A stretch of 64,000 nt of DNA from contig JBCDAU010000009.1 of assembly GCA_039185015.1 (NCBI GenBank), positions 87,806-151,805 of the forward strand. The letters are read 5' to 3'. Shown here in pieces: positions 1-7,879 of this stretch. The notes beneath the pieces were generated by a model, which worked only from the letters and a program-made list of their open reading frames with translations, had not been told where the DNA came from and searched no databases. This stretch comes from JBCBSZ01 sp039185015 (GTDB lineage Bacteria; Actinomycetota; Acidimicrobiia; Acidimicrobiales; Poriferisodalaceae). The position numbers were made by a program, and so were the translations under genes. Within the stretch, counting starts at the first letter, position 1; each line of letters starts with the position of its first letter.

Positions 1-83
1 ACGCGGAGGAACAGTTCGGGCTCGCCTTCGGCCTCGATCAGCTCCTGGACCTTGGTGGTGGCCATCTCGGTGAGGGTGATCAC
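1..83 (-). CDS. HesB/IscA-type Fe-S cluster accessory protein (5' fragment)
   Basis: Only the first 27 codons lie in the window; the gene runs off the left edge. The readable N-terminus begins MITLTEMATTKVQELIEAEG and continues EPELFLR, the typical start of A-type Fe-S carrier proteins (HesB/IscA/ErpA), which receive clusters from a scaffold and pass them to apo-proteins in the cytoplasm. The GTG at 83 is chosen over the internal ATG at 65 because AAGGAGGAG lies about six bases upstream. It follows the SufR-like regulator gene by 29 bases on the same strand, so the two are probably co-transcribed. The conserved cysteines would lie outside the window, so the family call rests on the N-terminus and context. 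Confidence 0.7.
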   Translation of the reverse strand, partial: MITLTEMATTKVQELIEAEGEPELFLR

Positions 84-112
84 GGGGTGCTCCTCCTTGT
101 GCCTTCTGTACG

Positions 113-808
113 TTATCGACCGGAGACGATCGCCTGGCAAGCGGGACGATCGGCGAATGTCCGGAACTCGTCGACCTGGGCGCTGCCGCACGCTTCGACG
201 AGGCCCTCGACCATGCCCCGATGCAGGGCGCACACGAGCTCGGGGTTCGTGGCGGCGACCTCGCCGAACGGGCAGTGGGTGAAGGCGATGGTGGTGGCCC
301 CGTCCTCGTCGACGGCGGCGGGGTCGAAGCCGAGCTCCGACGACGCGTCGACGACGATCTGGGCGACGTCGCGATCGGCGGCGAAACGACCGGCGTCGTA
401 GCGGCCGACCTCACGACCCACCTCGACCGCGTCGGACGGATCGGCACCAGCGAGGCGAGCGGTGGCGGCCAGCATGCCGGCCAGCAGGGGGTAGCTCGGC
501 GCCTCGAGCCCCAGTGCCGGAGCATCCGGGGCCAGGAAGTACCGGTGTTGGGGACGACCGACGCCGCTGCTGTGGGTCTCGTAGCGGATCAGACCGACCT
601 CGCGCATTCGCTCCAGGTGGGGCCGCACCGTGTTGGCGTGGAGGTCGAGGCTGGCTGCGATCTCACTGGTCGAGCGGGGTCGGGGCGACCGGGCGAGCTC
701 GAGGTAGATGGCGTAGCGGGTGTTGTCGCCGAGCGCCTTGAGGATCGGCAGGCGAGCGCGGGAGGCATCGTCGTCCCGACGAGCTGTCTCCGTGAGCCGC
801 TTGACCAT
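113..808 (-). CDS. SufR-like winged-helix Fe-S regulator
   Basis: 231 aa transcriptional regulator. Residues about 20-80 form a winged helix (LDLHANTVRPHLERMREVGL). The C-terminal half carries the SufR-type cysteine pattern: HCPF, then VCALH, then VEACG, normally the ligands of a redox/Fe-responsive Fe-S cluster. In this family the cluster-bound protein represses Fe-S assembly genes (known for the cyanobacterial and mycobacterial SufR; inferred here). It heads a unit with the HesB-like gene and is divergent from mrp, another Fe-S biogenesis factor. The ATG at 808 lies six bases after a TAAAAT -10 box, so translation is probably leaderless. Confidence 0.82.
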   Translation of the reverse strand: MVKRLTETARRDDDASRARLPILKALGDNTRYAIYLELARSPRPRSTSEIAASLDLHANTVRPHLERMREVGLIRYETHSSGVGRPQHRYFLAPDAPALGLEAPSYPLLAGMLAATARLAGADPSDAVEVGREVGRYDAGRFAADRDVAQIVVDASSELGFDPAAVDEDGATTIAFTHCPFGEVAATNPELVCALHRGMVEGLVEACGSAQVDEFRTFADRPACQAIVSGR

Positions 809-847
809 GCGGTCATTTTACACGGGATTGGCGGGTAAAATAGATCC
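809..847. promoter_or_regulatory. Back-to-back leaderless promoters forming one inverted repeat
   Basis: ATTTTAC at 815-821 and GTAAAAT at 835-841 form a perfect inverted repeat with a 13-base spacer. Each arm contains a TAAAAT -10 box: one reads left and ends six bases before the SufR-like ATG at 808, the other reads right and ends six bases before the mrp GTG at 848. The two promoters therefore overlap completely, and one bound protein could shut both. The SufR-like product is the obvious candidate by position (inference). Confidence 0.7.
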
Positions 848-2014
848 GTGCCTCGCACGAGCAGCGACGATGTCATCGGGATCCTGCGCGGCGTGCTCGA
901 CCCAGAGCTCGGCGACAACATCGTCGACCTCGGCATGGTGCGCGGCGCGACCGTCGAGGACGGCGTGGTCCACATCACGGTCGCGCTCACCACCGCCGGC
1001 TGCCCGCTGCGGGCCCAGATCAAGAAGGACGTCGAAGGGCGGGTGCTGACGCTCCCCGACGTCGAGAAGGTCAAGCTCCACTGGGACGAGCTGAACCAGG
1101 AGGAGAAAGCCCGCGTGATGGAGCGGGCCCGAGCGCACGCCCGCGAGCAGGCCGACCCGACCCAGGTGCCGCTGACCGCCCGGGTGCTGGCGATCGCCTC
1201 GGGCAAGGGTGGCGTCGGGAAGTCGTCGCTCACCACCAACCTCGCTGCGGACCTCGCCCGTCGGGGCTTCACCGTCGGAGTCCTCGACGCCGACATCTGG
1301 GGCTTCTCGGTGCCGCGCATGATCGGCGTCGACGAGCGCCTCGAAGCCTCCCAGACCGACGGCGACGATCGTCCGCTCATCCGACCGACCGAGCGCCCCG
1401 TCGGCGATGGCCTCCTCAAGGTCGTCTCCACCGGGCTCCTCGTCGAGGACGAGGGCACGGCGCTGATGTGGCGAGGCCTCATGCTCGCCAAGGCGGTCGA
1501 GCAGTTCCTCAAAGACGTCCACTGGGGCTCGCTCGACTACCTTCTGATCGACATGCCGCCCGGCACCGGCGACGTGCAGATGGCGCTGGCCCGGCTGCTC
1601 CCCCAGGCCGAGATGCTCGTCGTCACAACGCCGGCCATCGCGGCCCAGCGGGTGGCCGTGCGCGTCGCCGACATGGCTCGGCGGAGCCACATGCCGCTCC
1701 TCGGGGTCATCGAGAACATGAGTTCCTTCGAGACCCCGGACGGTCAGCGATGGGCGCTGTTCGGCGAAGGCGGCGGGGCCGACCTCGCCGACGAGCTCTC
1801 CGTGCCACTGCTCGGTTCGGTGCCCCTCGAGCCGACGGTGTCGTCGGGTGCGGACGCCGGCGAACCGGCCACCATCACCGCCGAGGGTCGCGCGGTCGAT
1901 GCGATCCGATCGATCGTCGACCAGCTGGTCGAGTCGGTCGCGCCGCCGATCGAGATGGAGGGCTGCACCGCACGGCTCCTCGCCTCGGTCGAGGCCGCCC
2001 TCGACGGCGCCTGA
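848..2014 (+). CDS. mrp: Mrp/ApbC-type P-loop Fe-S carrier with N-terminal MIP18 domain
   Basis: 388 aa. The N-terminal ~90 residues are a MIP18/DUF59 domain (SDDVIGILRGVLDPELGDNI). A ParA/MinD-like ATPase follows, with the deviant Walker A GKGGVGKSS near residue 118, DADIWGFSVPRM, and DMPPGTGD as Walker B. Mrp proteins bind and transfer Fe-S clusters. The CxxC that bridges clusters in many homologues is absent at the usual place (MSSFETPDGQRWALFGEGGG), as in some actinobacterial members. The GTG start lies six bases after TAAAAT (leaderless). Divergence from the SufR-like/HesB pair supports an Fe-S biogenesis role. Confidence 0.88.
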   Translation: MPRTSSDDVIGILRGVLDPELGDNIVDLGMVRGATVEDGVVHITVALTTAGCPLRAQIKKDVEGRVLTLPDVEKVKLHWDELNQEEKARVMERARAHAREQADPTQVPLTARVLAIASGKGGVGKSSLTTNLAADLARRGFTVGVLDADIWGFSVPRMIGVDERLEASQTDGDDRPLIRPTERPVGDGLLKVVSTGLLVEDEGTALMWRGLMLAKAVEQFLKDVHWGSLDYLLIDMPPGTGDVQMALARLLPQAEMLVVTTPAIAAQRVAVRVADMARRSHMPLLGVIENMSSFETPDGQRWALFGEGGGADLADELSVPLLGSVPLEPTVSSGADAGEPATITAEGRAVDAIRSIVDQLVESVAPPIEMEGCTARLLASVEAALDGA

Positions 2015-2099
2015 ACCATCCTCGACGTGCGCCGGCGCGACCGCTGCCGGTGACGATCCGCAGCCCGCGTGACCTGGGCGCTCTGGTACACACGGGCTC

Positions 2100-3713
2100 A
2101 TGCGAGCGCGAGCACTCTGGTTGATCCTGGCCACCGCCCTGCTGGCAGCGGCGTGTGGCGGCGGTGGTGACAGCGACAGCGGCGAGGAGGTGACCACCGG
2201 CGGCGAGGAACCGGCGGCGACCACCGCAGCGGCTGAAGACGGTGGTGAGGAGCCCGCGGCGACGACGGCGGCGGAGGGCGGTGACACCTCGAGCGGTGGC
2301 GGCATCACCGACGTCTCCGAGGTCCGCTCGGCGGTCGTCCAGATCGTGGCCCAGGGCAGCTTCATCGACCCGGAGGCCGGTGCGCAGCTCAACGCAGCCG
2401 GCGCGGGCTCGGGCTTCATCATCAGTGAGTCGGGCCTGGCCGTCACCAACAACCACGTGGTGACCGGTGCGGCGACGCTCGAGGTCTTCGTCGAAGGCGA
2501 GTCTCGCAACGCCTCGTTGGTCGCCTCGTCGGAGTGCTCCGACCTCGCCGTGATCGACATCGAGGGCGACGGTTTCCCGTTCCTCGAGTGGTACGACGAT
2601 CCGATCGATGTCGGCCTCGACGTCTTCGCCGCCGGCTTCCCGCTCGGCGACCCCGAGTTCACGTTGACCCGCGGCATCGTCTCCAAAGCCCAGGCCGACG
2701 GCGACTCCGAATGGGCGTCGGTCGACGCGGTGATCGAGCACGACGCCAACATCAACCCGGGCAACTCCGGCGGGCCGTTGGTGTCCGACGACGGGCGCGT
2801 CGTGGCGGTCAACTACGCCGGCATCCGCGGGACCGGGCAGTTCTTCGCCATCGGTCAGGACACCGCGCTCGAGGTCGTCGACCAGCTGAGCGCGGGCAAC
2901 TACGTCGACTGGATCGGCATCAACGGCCAGGCGATCGTCTTCGACGACGGCACCAGCGGCGTGTGGGTGGCTGCCGTCGAGTCGGGTTCGCCGGCCTCAC
3001 AGGTCGGCCTGCAAGCCGGCGACATCATCACGGCGATGGAGGGCCTGCTCGTCGGGACCGACGGCACGCTCAAGGACTACTGCGACATCCTCCGCACCCG
3101 GGGCGACAACGCCGTCGCCATCGAGGTGCTGCGCCTGTCGACCGAGGAGTTCCTCGAGGGCGAGCTGAACGGCGCACCGCTCGCGCAGTCGTTCTCCTTC
3201 GCTGCGGAGCTGGGCACCGAGACCCCGGACGCCCCGGGCGGCAGCTACGAGTACACGGTGATCACCGACGACACCGGCCTGCTCTCGGTCGAGGTACCGA
3301 CCGCCTGGTCCCAGGTCGACGGTCGCCCGATCGATGACCTCACGCTCGACGTGCGGGCCGCGGACAGCCTCCAGGACTACGCCGACTTCTACGACACCCC
3401 CGGCGTGCAGTTCACGGTGACCGCCGACGCCGCCCGGGTGGGGACGCCGACCGACGCGGTCCTCGACAGCATCACGACGTGGAGCAGCGGCTGCAGCCTC
3501 GTCGAGCGTGCGCCCTATGACGACGGCCTCTACGTCGGCTCCTACGACTTCTTCACCGACTGCGGCGGCGCCGCCGGGGTCGGCGCCGTGGTCGTGGCCG
3601 CACTGCCCCCCGACGGGGCCTACCTCGCCGTCGTCGCCGTGCAGGTCGTGTCCGACGCCGATCTCGAGGCGATGGACCGCATCCTCAGCAGCTTCTTCGT
3701 CACGCTCGAGTAG
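2100..3713 (+). CDS. Lipoprotein HtrA/DegP-like serine protease with PDZ domain
   Basis: 537 aa. It has a lipoprotein signal peptide ending LLAAAC near residue 20, then a Gly/Glu/Thr-rich linker (to about 70) that would hold the enzyme off the membrane. A trypsin-like domain follows, with the triad visible as TNNHVV (His ~119), CSDLAVIDI (Asp) and NPGNSGGPL (Ser ~223). A PDZ-like domain (about 275-350, GSPASQVGLQAGDII) is next. About 180 further residues match nothing I recognise. Likely an extracytoplasmic quality-control protease. It starts 85 bases after mrp and may have its own promoter. Confidence 0.85.
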   Translation: MRARALWLILATALLAAACGGGGDSDSGEEVTTGGEEPAATTAAAEDGGEEPAATTAAEGGDTSSGGGITDVSEVRSAVVQIVAQGSFIDPEAGAQLNAAGAGSGFIISESGLAVTNNHVVTGAATLEVFVEGESRNASLVASSECSDLAVIDIEGDGFPFLEWYDDPIDVGLDVFAAGFPLGDPEFTLTRGIVSKAQADGDSEWASVDAVIEHDANINPGNSGGPLVSDDGRVVAVNYAGIRGTGQFFAIGQDTALEVVDQLSAGNYVDWIGINGQAIVFDDGTSGVWVAAVESGSPASQVGLQAGDIITAMEGLLVGTDGTLKDYCDILRTRGDNAVAIEVLRLSTEEFLEGELNGAPLAQSFSFAAELGTETPDAPGGSYEYTVITDDTGLLSVEVPTAWSQVDGRPIDDLTLDVRAADSLQDYADFYDTPGVQFTVTADAARVGTPTDAVLDSITTWSSGCSLVERAPYDDGLYVGSYDFFTDCGGAAGVGAVVVAALPPDGAYLAVVAVQVVSDADLEAMDRILSSFFVTLE

Positions 3714-3744
3714 CCCCGTGCGGCTCGGGCCGTCGCCGATCTCG

Positions 3745-3759
3745 GCGGCGGCCCGCCGC
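3745..3759. terminator. GC-rich hairpin between convergent genes
   Basis: GCGGCGG and CCGCCGC flank a single C; sterically this gives a 5-bp stem with a 5-base loop. It lies between the convergent stops of the protease and Nudix genes. There is no T-run, so intrinsic termination is uncertain. Confidence 0.3.
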
Positions 3760-3767
3760 TCGAGCGC

Positions 3768-4604
3768 TCAGCTCTGCGCGGAGGTGAGCGCGGCGTCGTA
3801 GCCGTCGTCGCCGGGCAATAGGATCCGCACGCCGCGGCCCCCGATCTCCACGTCGGAGTCGGGGGCTTCGACGACCACGGGCAGCATGGTCGGCACCTCG
3901 GCGATCGTCGCGGCTGCCGCAAGCAACTCGTCCGCCGTGGCGAACGGCTCGATCGCGGCGAGGTTCTTGATCGTCGGCAGGATCAGGTCGATGTCGCCGG
4001 CGCGGTGCGCGGCGAGCGCGTCGGCGGGCCGGGTCCACAGCGAGTCGACGGTCTCACCGTCGTCGTGCAGGGGCTCCTGCTCGGCCGGTGCGCGGCACAC
4101 GAAGAATCGGGTGTCGAAGCGCCGCGGCGGACCGACCGGGGTGATCCAGTGGCTGAAGTAGTGCAGCTCGCCCACGGCGAGGCGGAGGTCCTCGTCACGG
4201 CACACCTCGGCGAGGCGCCGCTCGCCGGCGTCGACCTGGGCCCGGTGGCGGGCGAATCGCTCCTCGTCGTCCGGGTCGGCGAAGGAGACGAACTCGCCGT
4301 CATCGGTGCTGGCGAGCAGGACGCCCGCCTCCTCGAAGGACTCCCGGATCGCGGCGACCCAGAAGGCGAGCCCACCCCGGTCGACGCCGATGAGGCGGCT
4401 CGCCTCGGCGTCGTCACGACCGACGCACCGCTCGTCGAGGAGCGGGTCGTCGGCGTCGGCCGGATCGACCGCGCCGCCCGGGAAGACCCACACCCCACCG
4501 ACGAAGGTCGAGTTGGGGTTGCGGCGGAGCATGAAGACCTCGAGCCCGTCGTCGCCGTCGCGCACCAGCATGACCGTGGCGGCGTTGCGGACGGGAACGC
4601 TCAC
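3768..4604 (-). CDS. Nudix hydrolase with split Nudix box
   Basis: 278 aa. The Nudix signature is split: PGGAVDPAD at 42-50 and RESFEEAGVLL at 87-97, with about 36 residues inserted between the two halves. Such long insertions occur in the eukaryotic NUDT7/8/19-like CoA-pyrophosphatase branch and related bacterial enzymes, but the substrate here is unknown. All metal-binding glutamates (EEAG) are present. The start overlaps the stop of fxsA by four bases, so it is translationally coupled as the last gene of a probable SRPBCC-arsR-fxsA-nudix unit. Confidence 0.82.
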   Translation of the reverse strand: MSVPVRNAATVMLVRDGDDGLEVFMLRRNPNSTFVGGVWVFPGGAVDPADADDPLLDERCVGRDDAEASRLIGVDRGGLAFWVAAIRESFEEAGVLLASTDDGEFVSFADPDDEERFARHRAQVDAGERRLAEVCRDEDLRLAVGELHYFSHWITPVGPPRRFDTRFFVCRAPAEQEPLHDDGETVDSLWTRPADALAAHRAGDIDLILPTIKNLAAIEPFATADELLAAAATIAEVPTMLPVVVEAPDSDVEIGGRGVRILLPGDDGYDAALTSAQS

Positions 4605-5125
4605 GCGCGGGGTCCCAGCTCGTCGGGACCGGAAGGACGGTCGGGACCGGACGGGCCGCCGGGGCCCGAGGGGCGGTCGTCGTCGGCGAGGTCGGTGTCG
4701 ACGACGTTCCAGGTGCCGTAGAAGCGGGTCCCGAAGCCCCCGCCCTGGCCGACGGTGCCGGCCTGGATGCGACCGGCGTAGCGGCGCGTCAGCCAGGCCC
4801 TCGCGATCGCGCGGGTCGGGGGCAGGAGGAAGAAGAGGCCGACGCCGTCGGTCAGGAAGCCGGGGGTGAGCAACAGCGCGCCGGCGACGAGGATCAGCGC
4901 GCCGTCGACGAGCTCCCGTCCGGGCACCTCGCCCGACTGCAGGCGGCGTTGGATGCGGGCGAGCACCGTGATGCCCTGGATCCGGACCAGCAGTGCTCCG
5001 CCGAGGCTGACGAGGATGACGAGGGCGATGGTGTTGAGCCAGCCGACGCCGTCGGCGACCTGCGTGACGACGTAGATCTCCAGGATCGGCATGACGAGGA
5101 AGGCGAGTGCCAAGAGCCCCGTCAT
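4601..5125 (-). CDS. fxsA: FxsA family membrane protein
   Basis: 174 aa with hydrophobic segments at about 2-20, 30-50, 75-95 and 100-115 (MTGLLALAFLVMPILEIYVV; ALILVAGALLLTPGFLTDGV). The LTPGFLTDGxG motif is the FxsA hallmark. E. coli FxsA, when over-expressed, relieves F-plasmid exclusion of phage T7; the native role is unclear. The hydrophilic C-terminus is Gly/Pro/Asp-rich. It lies 23 bases after arsR and overlaps the Nudix gene by four bases. Confidence 0.85.
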   Translation of the reverse strand: MTGLLALAFLVMPILEIYVVTQVADGVGWLNTIALVILVSLGGALLVRIQGITVLARIQRRLQSGEVPGRELVDGALILVAGALLLTPGFLTDGVGLFFLLPPTRAIARAWLTRRYAGRIQAGTVGQGGGFGTRFYGTWNVVDTDLADDDRPSGPGGPSGPDRPSGPDELGPRA

Positions 5126-5148
5126 CGATCCGTCCCCATGGGTCGAAC

Positions 5149-5484
5149 CTATCGGTCGGCGGCCGTCGCGGCGTCCTCGGCGGTGAGCAGACGAGCGAGG
5201 CGACCGAGGCGTGCGTCCCAGGCGTCGCCGACCGCGGCCATCCAGCGGGTGGCGTCGACGAGGGGCGCCGCCTCGAGCGAGAACCGAACCTCCCGACCGA
5301 CGCGATCGCTGGTGACCAGCCCGGCGGTCTCGAGGAGCGAGAGGTGCTTGGCGACGGCCTGGCGGCTCATCGGCAGCTCTCCGGCCATGCCCGAGGCGGT
5401 GACCGTCTCGCCGCTGGCGAGCCGTTCGATCAGGAGGCGACGCGTCGGGTCGGCGAGCGCATCGAAGATCGGATCGAGGCTCAC
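5149..5484 (-). CDS. ArsR-family transcriptional repressor
   Basis: 111 aa winged helix with LADPTRRLLIERL and the recognition helix MSRQAVAKHLSLLETAGLV. There is no cysteine metal site, so this is the organic/SRPBCC-linked ArsR subgroup rather than a metal sensor. The GTG at 5484 overlaps the stop of the SRPBCC gene (GTGA), the usual coupling of this pair. Its likely operators are the GCAAC-N6-GTTGC repeats upstream of the SRPBCC gene. Confidence 0.88.
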   Translation of the reverse strand: MSLDPIFDALADPTRRLLIERLASGETVTASGMAGELPMSRQAVAKHLSLLETAGLVTSDRVGREVRFSLEAAPLVDATRWMAAVGDAWDARLGRLARLLTAEDAATAADR

Positions 5485-5912
5485 CGCATGGCCGCGGCCG
5501 GGGCGGCCGCCGTCGCCGACATGACCGTCGCCCGCGCCTGCACCCGGCACGCGGTGGCGGCCAGCATCACGAGACGGGCGTCGGCCGAGGCGAACACCGC
5601 GGGGACGGCTCGACGCTCGATCACCGTCAGGCGGGTGCCGCCGGGGACCGGAGCGACGACCAGGTCGACCTCGCTGGTCTCGTCGGGCTCGTCGACCGAC
5701 CACCAGCGCAGGCCGAGGTGGCGGCCGGGCTCGACCCGCTCGACCACGCCACGGCGGTGATCGTCGCCCTCGCGGACCTCGACGGCGCCGCCGGGCACCG
5801 GGTCGACGTGGGCCTCGTCACCGAGCCAGTCGGAGAGGAGGTCGTCGTCGACGAGCGCCGACCACACGTCATCGGGCTCGACCGGCAGTTCGATGCTTCG
5901 TTCGGTGCGCAT
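5481..5912 (-). CDS. SRPBCC (AHSA1-like) domain protein
   Basis: 143 aa START/SRPBCC fold (IELPVEPDDVWSALVDDDLL; LGLRWWSV; GTRLTVIERRAVP). These proteins bind hydrophobic ligands in a deep cavity; the ligand is unknown. It is always found paired with a small ArsR gene, as here, with a 4-base overlap. The ATG at 5912 is chosen because a TACCCT -10 box lies eight bases upstream and the residue context MRTERSIELP fits the fold start. Confidence 0.82.
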   Translation of the reverse strand: MRTERSIELPVEPDDVWSALVDDDLLSDWLGDEAHVDPVPGGAVEVREGDDHRRGVVERVEPGRHLGLRWWSVDEPDETSEVDLVVAPVPGGTRLTVIERRAVPAVFASADARLVMLAATACRVQARATVMSATAAAPAAAMR

Positions 5913-5920
5913 GCCCTCGC

Positions 5921-5970
5921 AGGGTACCGCAACCTCTCGGTTGCCCGTATACTCGCAACCATTCAGTTGC
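5921..5970. promoter_or_regulatory. ArsR-type operators in the SRPBCC/clpP divergent promoter
   Basis: Two copies of GCAAC-N6-GTTGC occur at 5929-5944 and 5955-5970. They flank TATACT (5948-5953), the -10 box for clpP; the leftward -10 box TACCCT lies at 5926-5921. Operator 1 would cover the leftward promoter and operator 2 the clpP start region. The dyads are directly visible; ArsR as ligand is inferred from gene order. Confidence 0.65.
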
Positions 5971-5985
5971 ACATCGGAGGTTTCC

Positions 5986-6597
5986 ATGGCTCTCGTCCCC
6001 ACCGTCACCGAGCACACCCCCCGGGGTGAACGGATGACCGACGTCTACTCCCGCCTGCTCGGCGAGCGCATCGTCTTCATCGGCACCCCGATCGACGACG
6101 CCGTCGCCAACACGGTCATCGCCCAGCTGCTCCACCTCGACGCCGATGACCCCCGGCGCGACATCAGCCTGGTCGTGAACTCTCCTGGCGGCGTGGTGAC
6201 CGCCGGGTTCGGGATCCTCGACACCATGGCGTACGTCGGCCCGGACATCGCCACCTTCTGCGTCGGCCAGGCCGCCTCGATGGCGGCGGTGCTCCTCGCC
6301 GCCGGGGCGCCGGGGAAGCGCTTCGCCCTCCCCAACTCCCGCGTGCTCCTCCATCAACCGCACGGCGGCGCCCAGGGCCAGACCACCGACATCCAGATCG
6401 CGGCCGAGGACATGCTCCACATGCGTCGCACCATCGAGGAGCTGCTCGCCGAGCGGACGGGCCAACCGCTGGAGCGGATCTCCTCCGATCTCGAGCGCGA
6501 CTTCATCCTGCGGGGCGAGGAGGCGGTCGCCTACGGCGTGATCGACGAGGTCATCGCCCATCGCCCGATGCCCGCGGGGGTGGGCCTGGCGAGGTGA
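5986..6597 (+). CDS. clpP: ATP-dependent Clp protease proteolytic subunit
   Basis: 203 aa ClpP. The catalytic triad is visible: Ser98 in GQAASMAAVL, His123 in LLHQPHGG and Asp172 in ERDFILRGEEA. It pairs with an unfoldase (ClpX or ClpC) to degrade proteins in the cytoplasm. The ATG at 5986 has CGGAGG five bases upstream and a TATACT -10 box at 5948. It stands alone here, with no clpX or second clpP next to it, and shares its control region with an ArsR/SRPBCC pair, so it may be an accessory, conditionally expressed ClpP. Confidence 0.92.
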   Translation: MALVPTVTEHTPRGERMTDVYSRLLGERIVFIGTPIDDAVANTVIAQLLHLDADDPRRDISLVVNSPGGVVTAGFGILDTMAYVGPDIATFCVGQAASMAAVLLAAGAPGKRFALPNSRVLLHQPHGGAQGQTTDIQIAAEDMLHMRRTIEELLAERTGQPLERISSDLERDFILRGEEAVAYGVIDEVIAHRPMPAGVGLAR

Positions 6598-6630
6598 CGG
6601 GCCGTGGCCTGCGGGGCCTAGCCTGCATCC

Positions 6631-7878
6631 ATGCGCCCGCCCTCGGTCGACCGGCTCGCCCGCTCCCTGACCGACGTCGACCTCCCGCACCCACTGCTGG
6701 TCGAGGCGGCGCGGGCCGCCATCGCCGCGGGCGACCCCGACAGCGCCCGCGAGCGGGCCGAGCGCCTCAGCCGCGCGCTGCTCCGACCGGTCGTCAACGC
6801 CACGGGCGTGCTGTTGCACACCAACCTGGGCCGGGCACCCGTCGGCCACGACCAGCACGCCGGCTACGCCAACCTCGAGCTCGACCTCGCGACCGGCAAG
6901 CGGGGGAGCCGCAGCGCCCACGTGGCGTCGTTGCTCGCTCGCGCGTCCGAGGCCGAGGCGGCGCTCGTGGTCAACAACTGCGCCGCAGCGGTGCTGCTGG
7001 GCCTCACGGCGGTCGCCTCCGGACGGGGCGTCGTGGTATCACGCGGTGAGCTGGTCGAGATCGGCGGTGGCTTCCGCGTGCCGGACGTGATGGCCCAGTC
7101 GGGCGCCGCGCTCGTCGAGGTCGGCACCACCAACCGCACCCGCCTCGCCGACTACCGACGGGCGGTCGATGCGCCCGAGCACGACGTCGCCGCCCTGCTC
7201 AAGGTCCACACCTCCAACTACCGGGTCATGGGCTTCACCGAGGACGTGTCGATCCGAGCCCTGGCCGGGCTCGAGCTCCCCGTGCTCGCCGACATCGGGT
7301 CGGGGCTGCTCGACGCCGGCTGCCCCTGGCTCCGAGACGGGCCGCCTTCGTGGCTCGGCGACGAGCCGGCCGTGCGGCAGACGCTCGCCGAGGGGGCCGA
7401 CCTCGTGATGTTCTCCTGCGACAAGCTGCTCGGCGGGCCGCAGGCGGGGGTCATCGCCGGCCGGGCCGATCTGGTCGCCGCCTGCGCCCAGCACCCGCTG
7501 GCCCGGGCGATGCGTCCCGGTGGTCTCGTGCTCGCCGCGCTCCAGGACCTGCTGCTCGCGTACCTCCGCAAGGACGGCGACGCGATCCCGTTCTGGAGGA
7601 TGGTCCAGACGCCGGTCGAACGGCTGCAGAGCAGGGCCGAGTCGCTCGGGGTCGGCGAGCCGATCGCCTGCGAGTCCGTGACGGGCGGCGGGACGCTCCC
7701 CGACCGGTCCTTCCCGTCGTTCGGCATCGCCGTCGACGGCGACATCACCGATCCGCTCCGCGAGTCCGAGCCGGCGATCATCGCCAGAGTGCAGGACGGT
7801 CGCACGTTCTGCGATCTCCGCACGGTCGACCCCACCTTCGACGATCACCTGGCGAAGGCCGTCGCCGCCGCGATCTGA
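6631..7878 (+). CDS. selA: L-seryl-tRNA(Sec) selenium transferase
   Basis: 415 aa PLP enzyme that converts Ser-tRNA(Sec) to Sec-tRNA(Sec) using selenophosphate. Family motifs seen: NATGVLLHTNLGRAP, EAALVVNNCAAAVLL, VGTTNRTRLADY, KVHTSNYRVMGF and the PLP lysine in FSCDKLLGGPQAG (Lys265). The ATG is six bases after TAGCCT (leaderless). selB follows after one base. Confidence 0.95.
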   Translation: MRPPSVDRLARSLTDVDLPHPLLVEAARAAIAAGDPDSARERAERLSRALLRPVVNATGVLLHTNLGRAPVGHDQHAGYANLELDLATGKRGSRSAHVASLLARASEAEAALVVNNCAAAVLLGLTAVASGRGVVVSRGELVEIGGGFRVPDVMAQSGAALVEVGTTNRTRLADYRRAVDAPEHDVAALLKVHTSNYRVMGFTEDVSIRALAGLELPVLADIGSGLLDAGCPWLRDGPPSWLGDEPAVRQTLAEGADLVMFSCDKLLGGPQAGVIAGRADLVAACAQHPLARAMRPGGLVLAALQDLLLAYLRKDGDAIPFWRMVQTPVERLQSRAESLGVGEPIACESVTGGGTLPDRSFPSFGIAVDGDITDPLRESEPAIIARVQDGRTFCDLRTVDPTFDDHLAKAVAAAI

Positions 7879-7879
7879 C

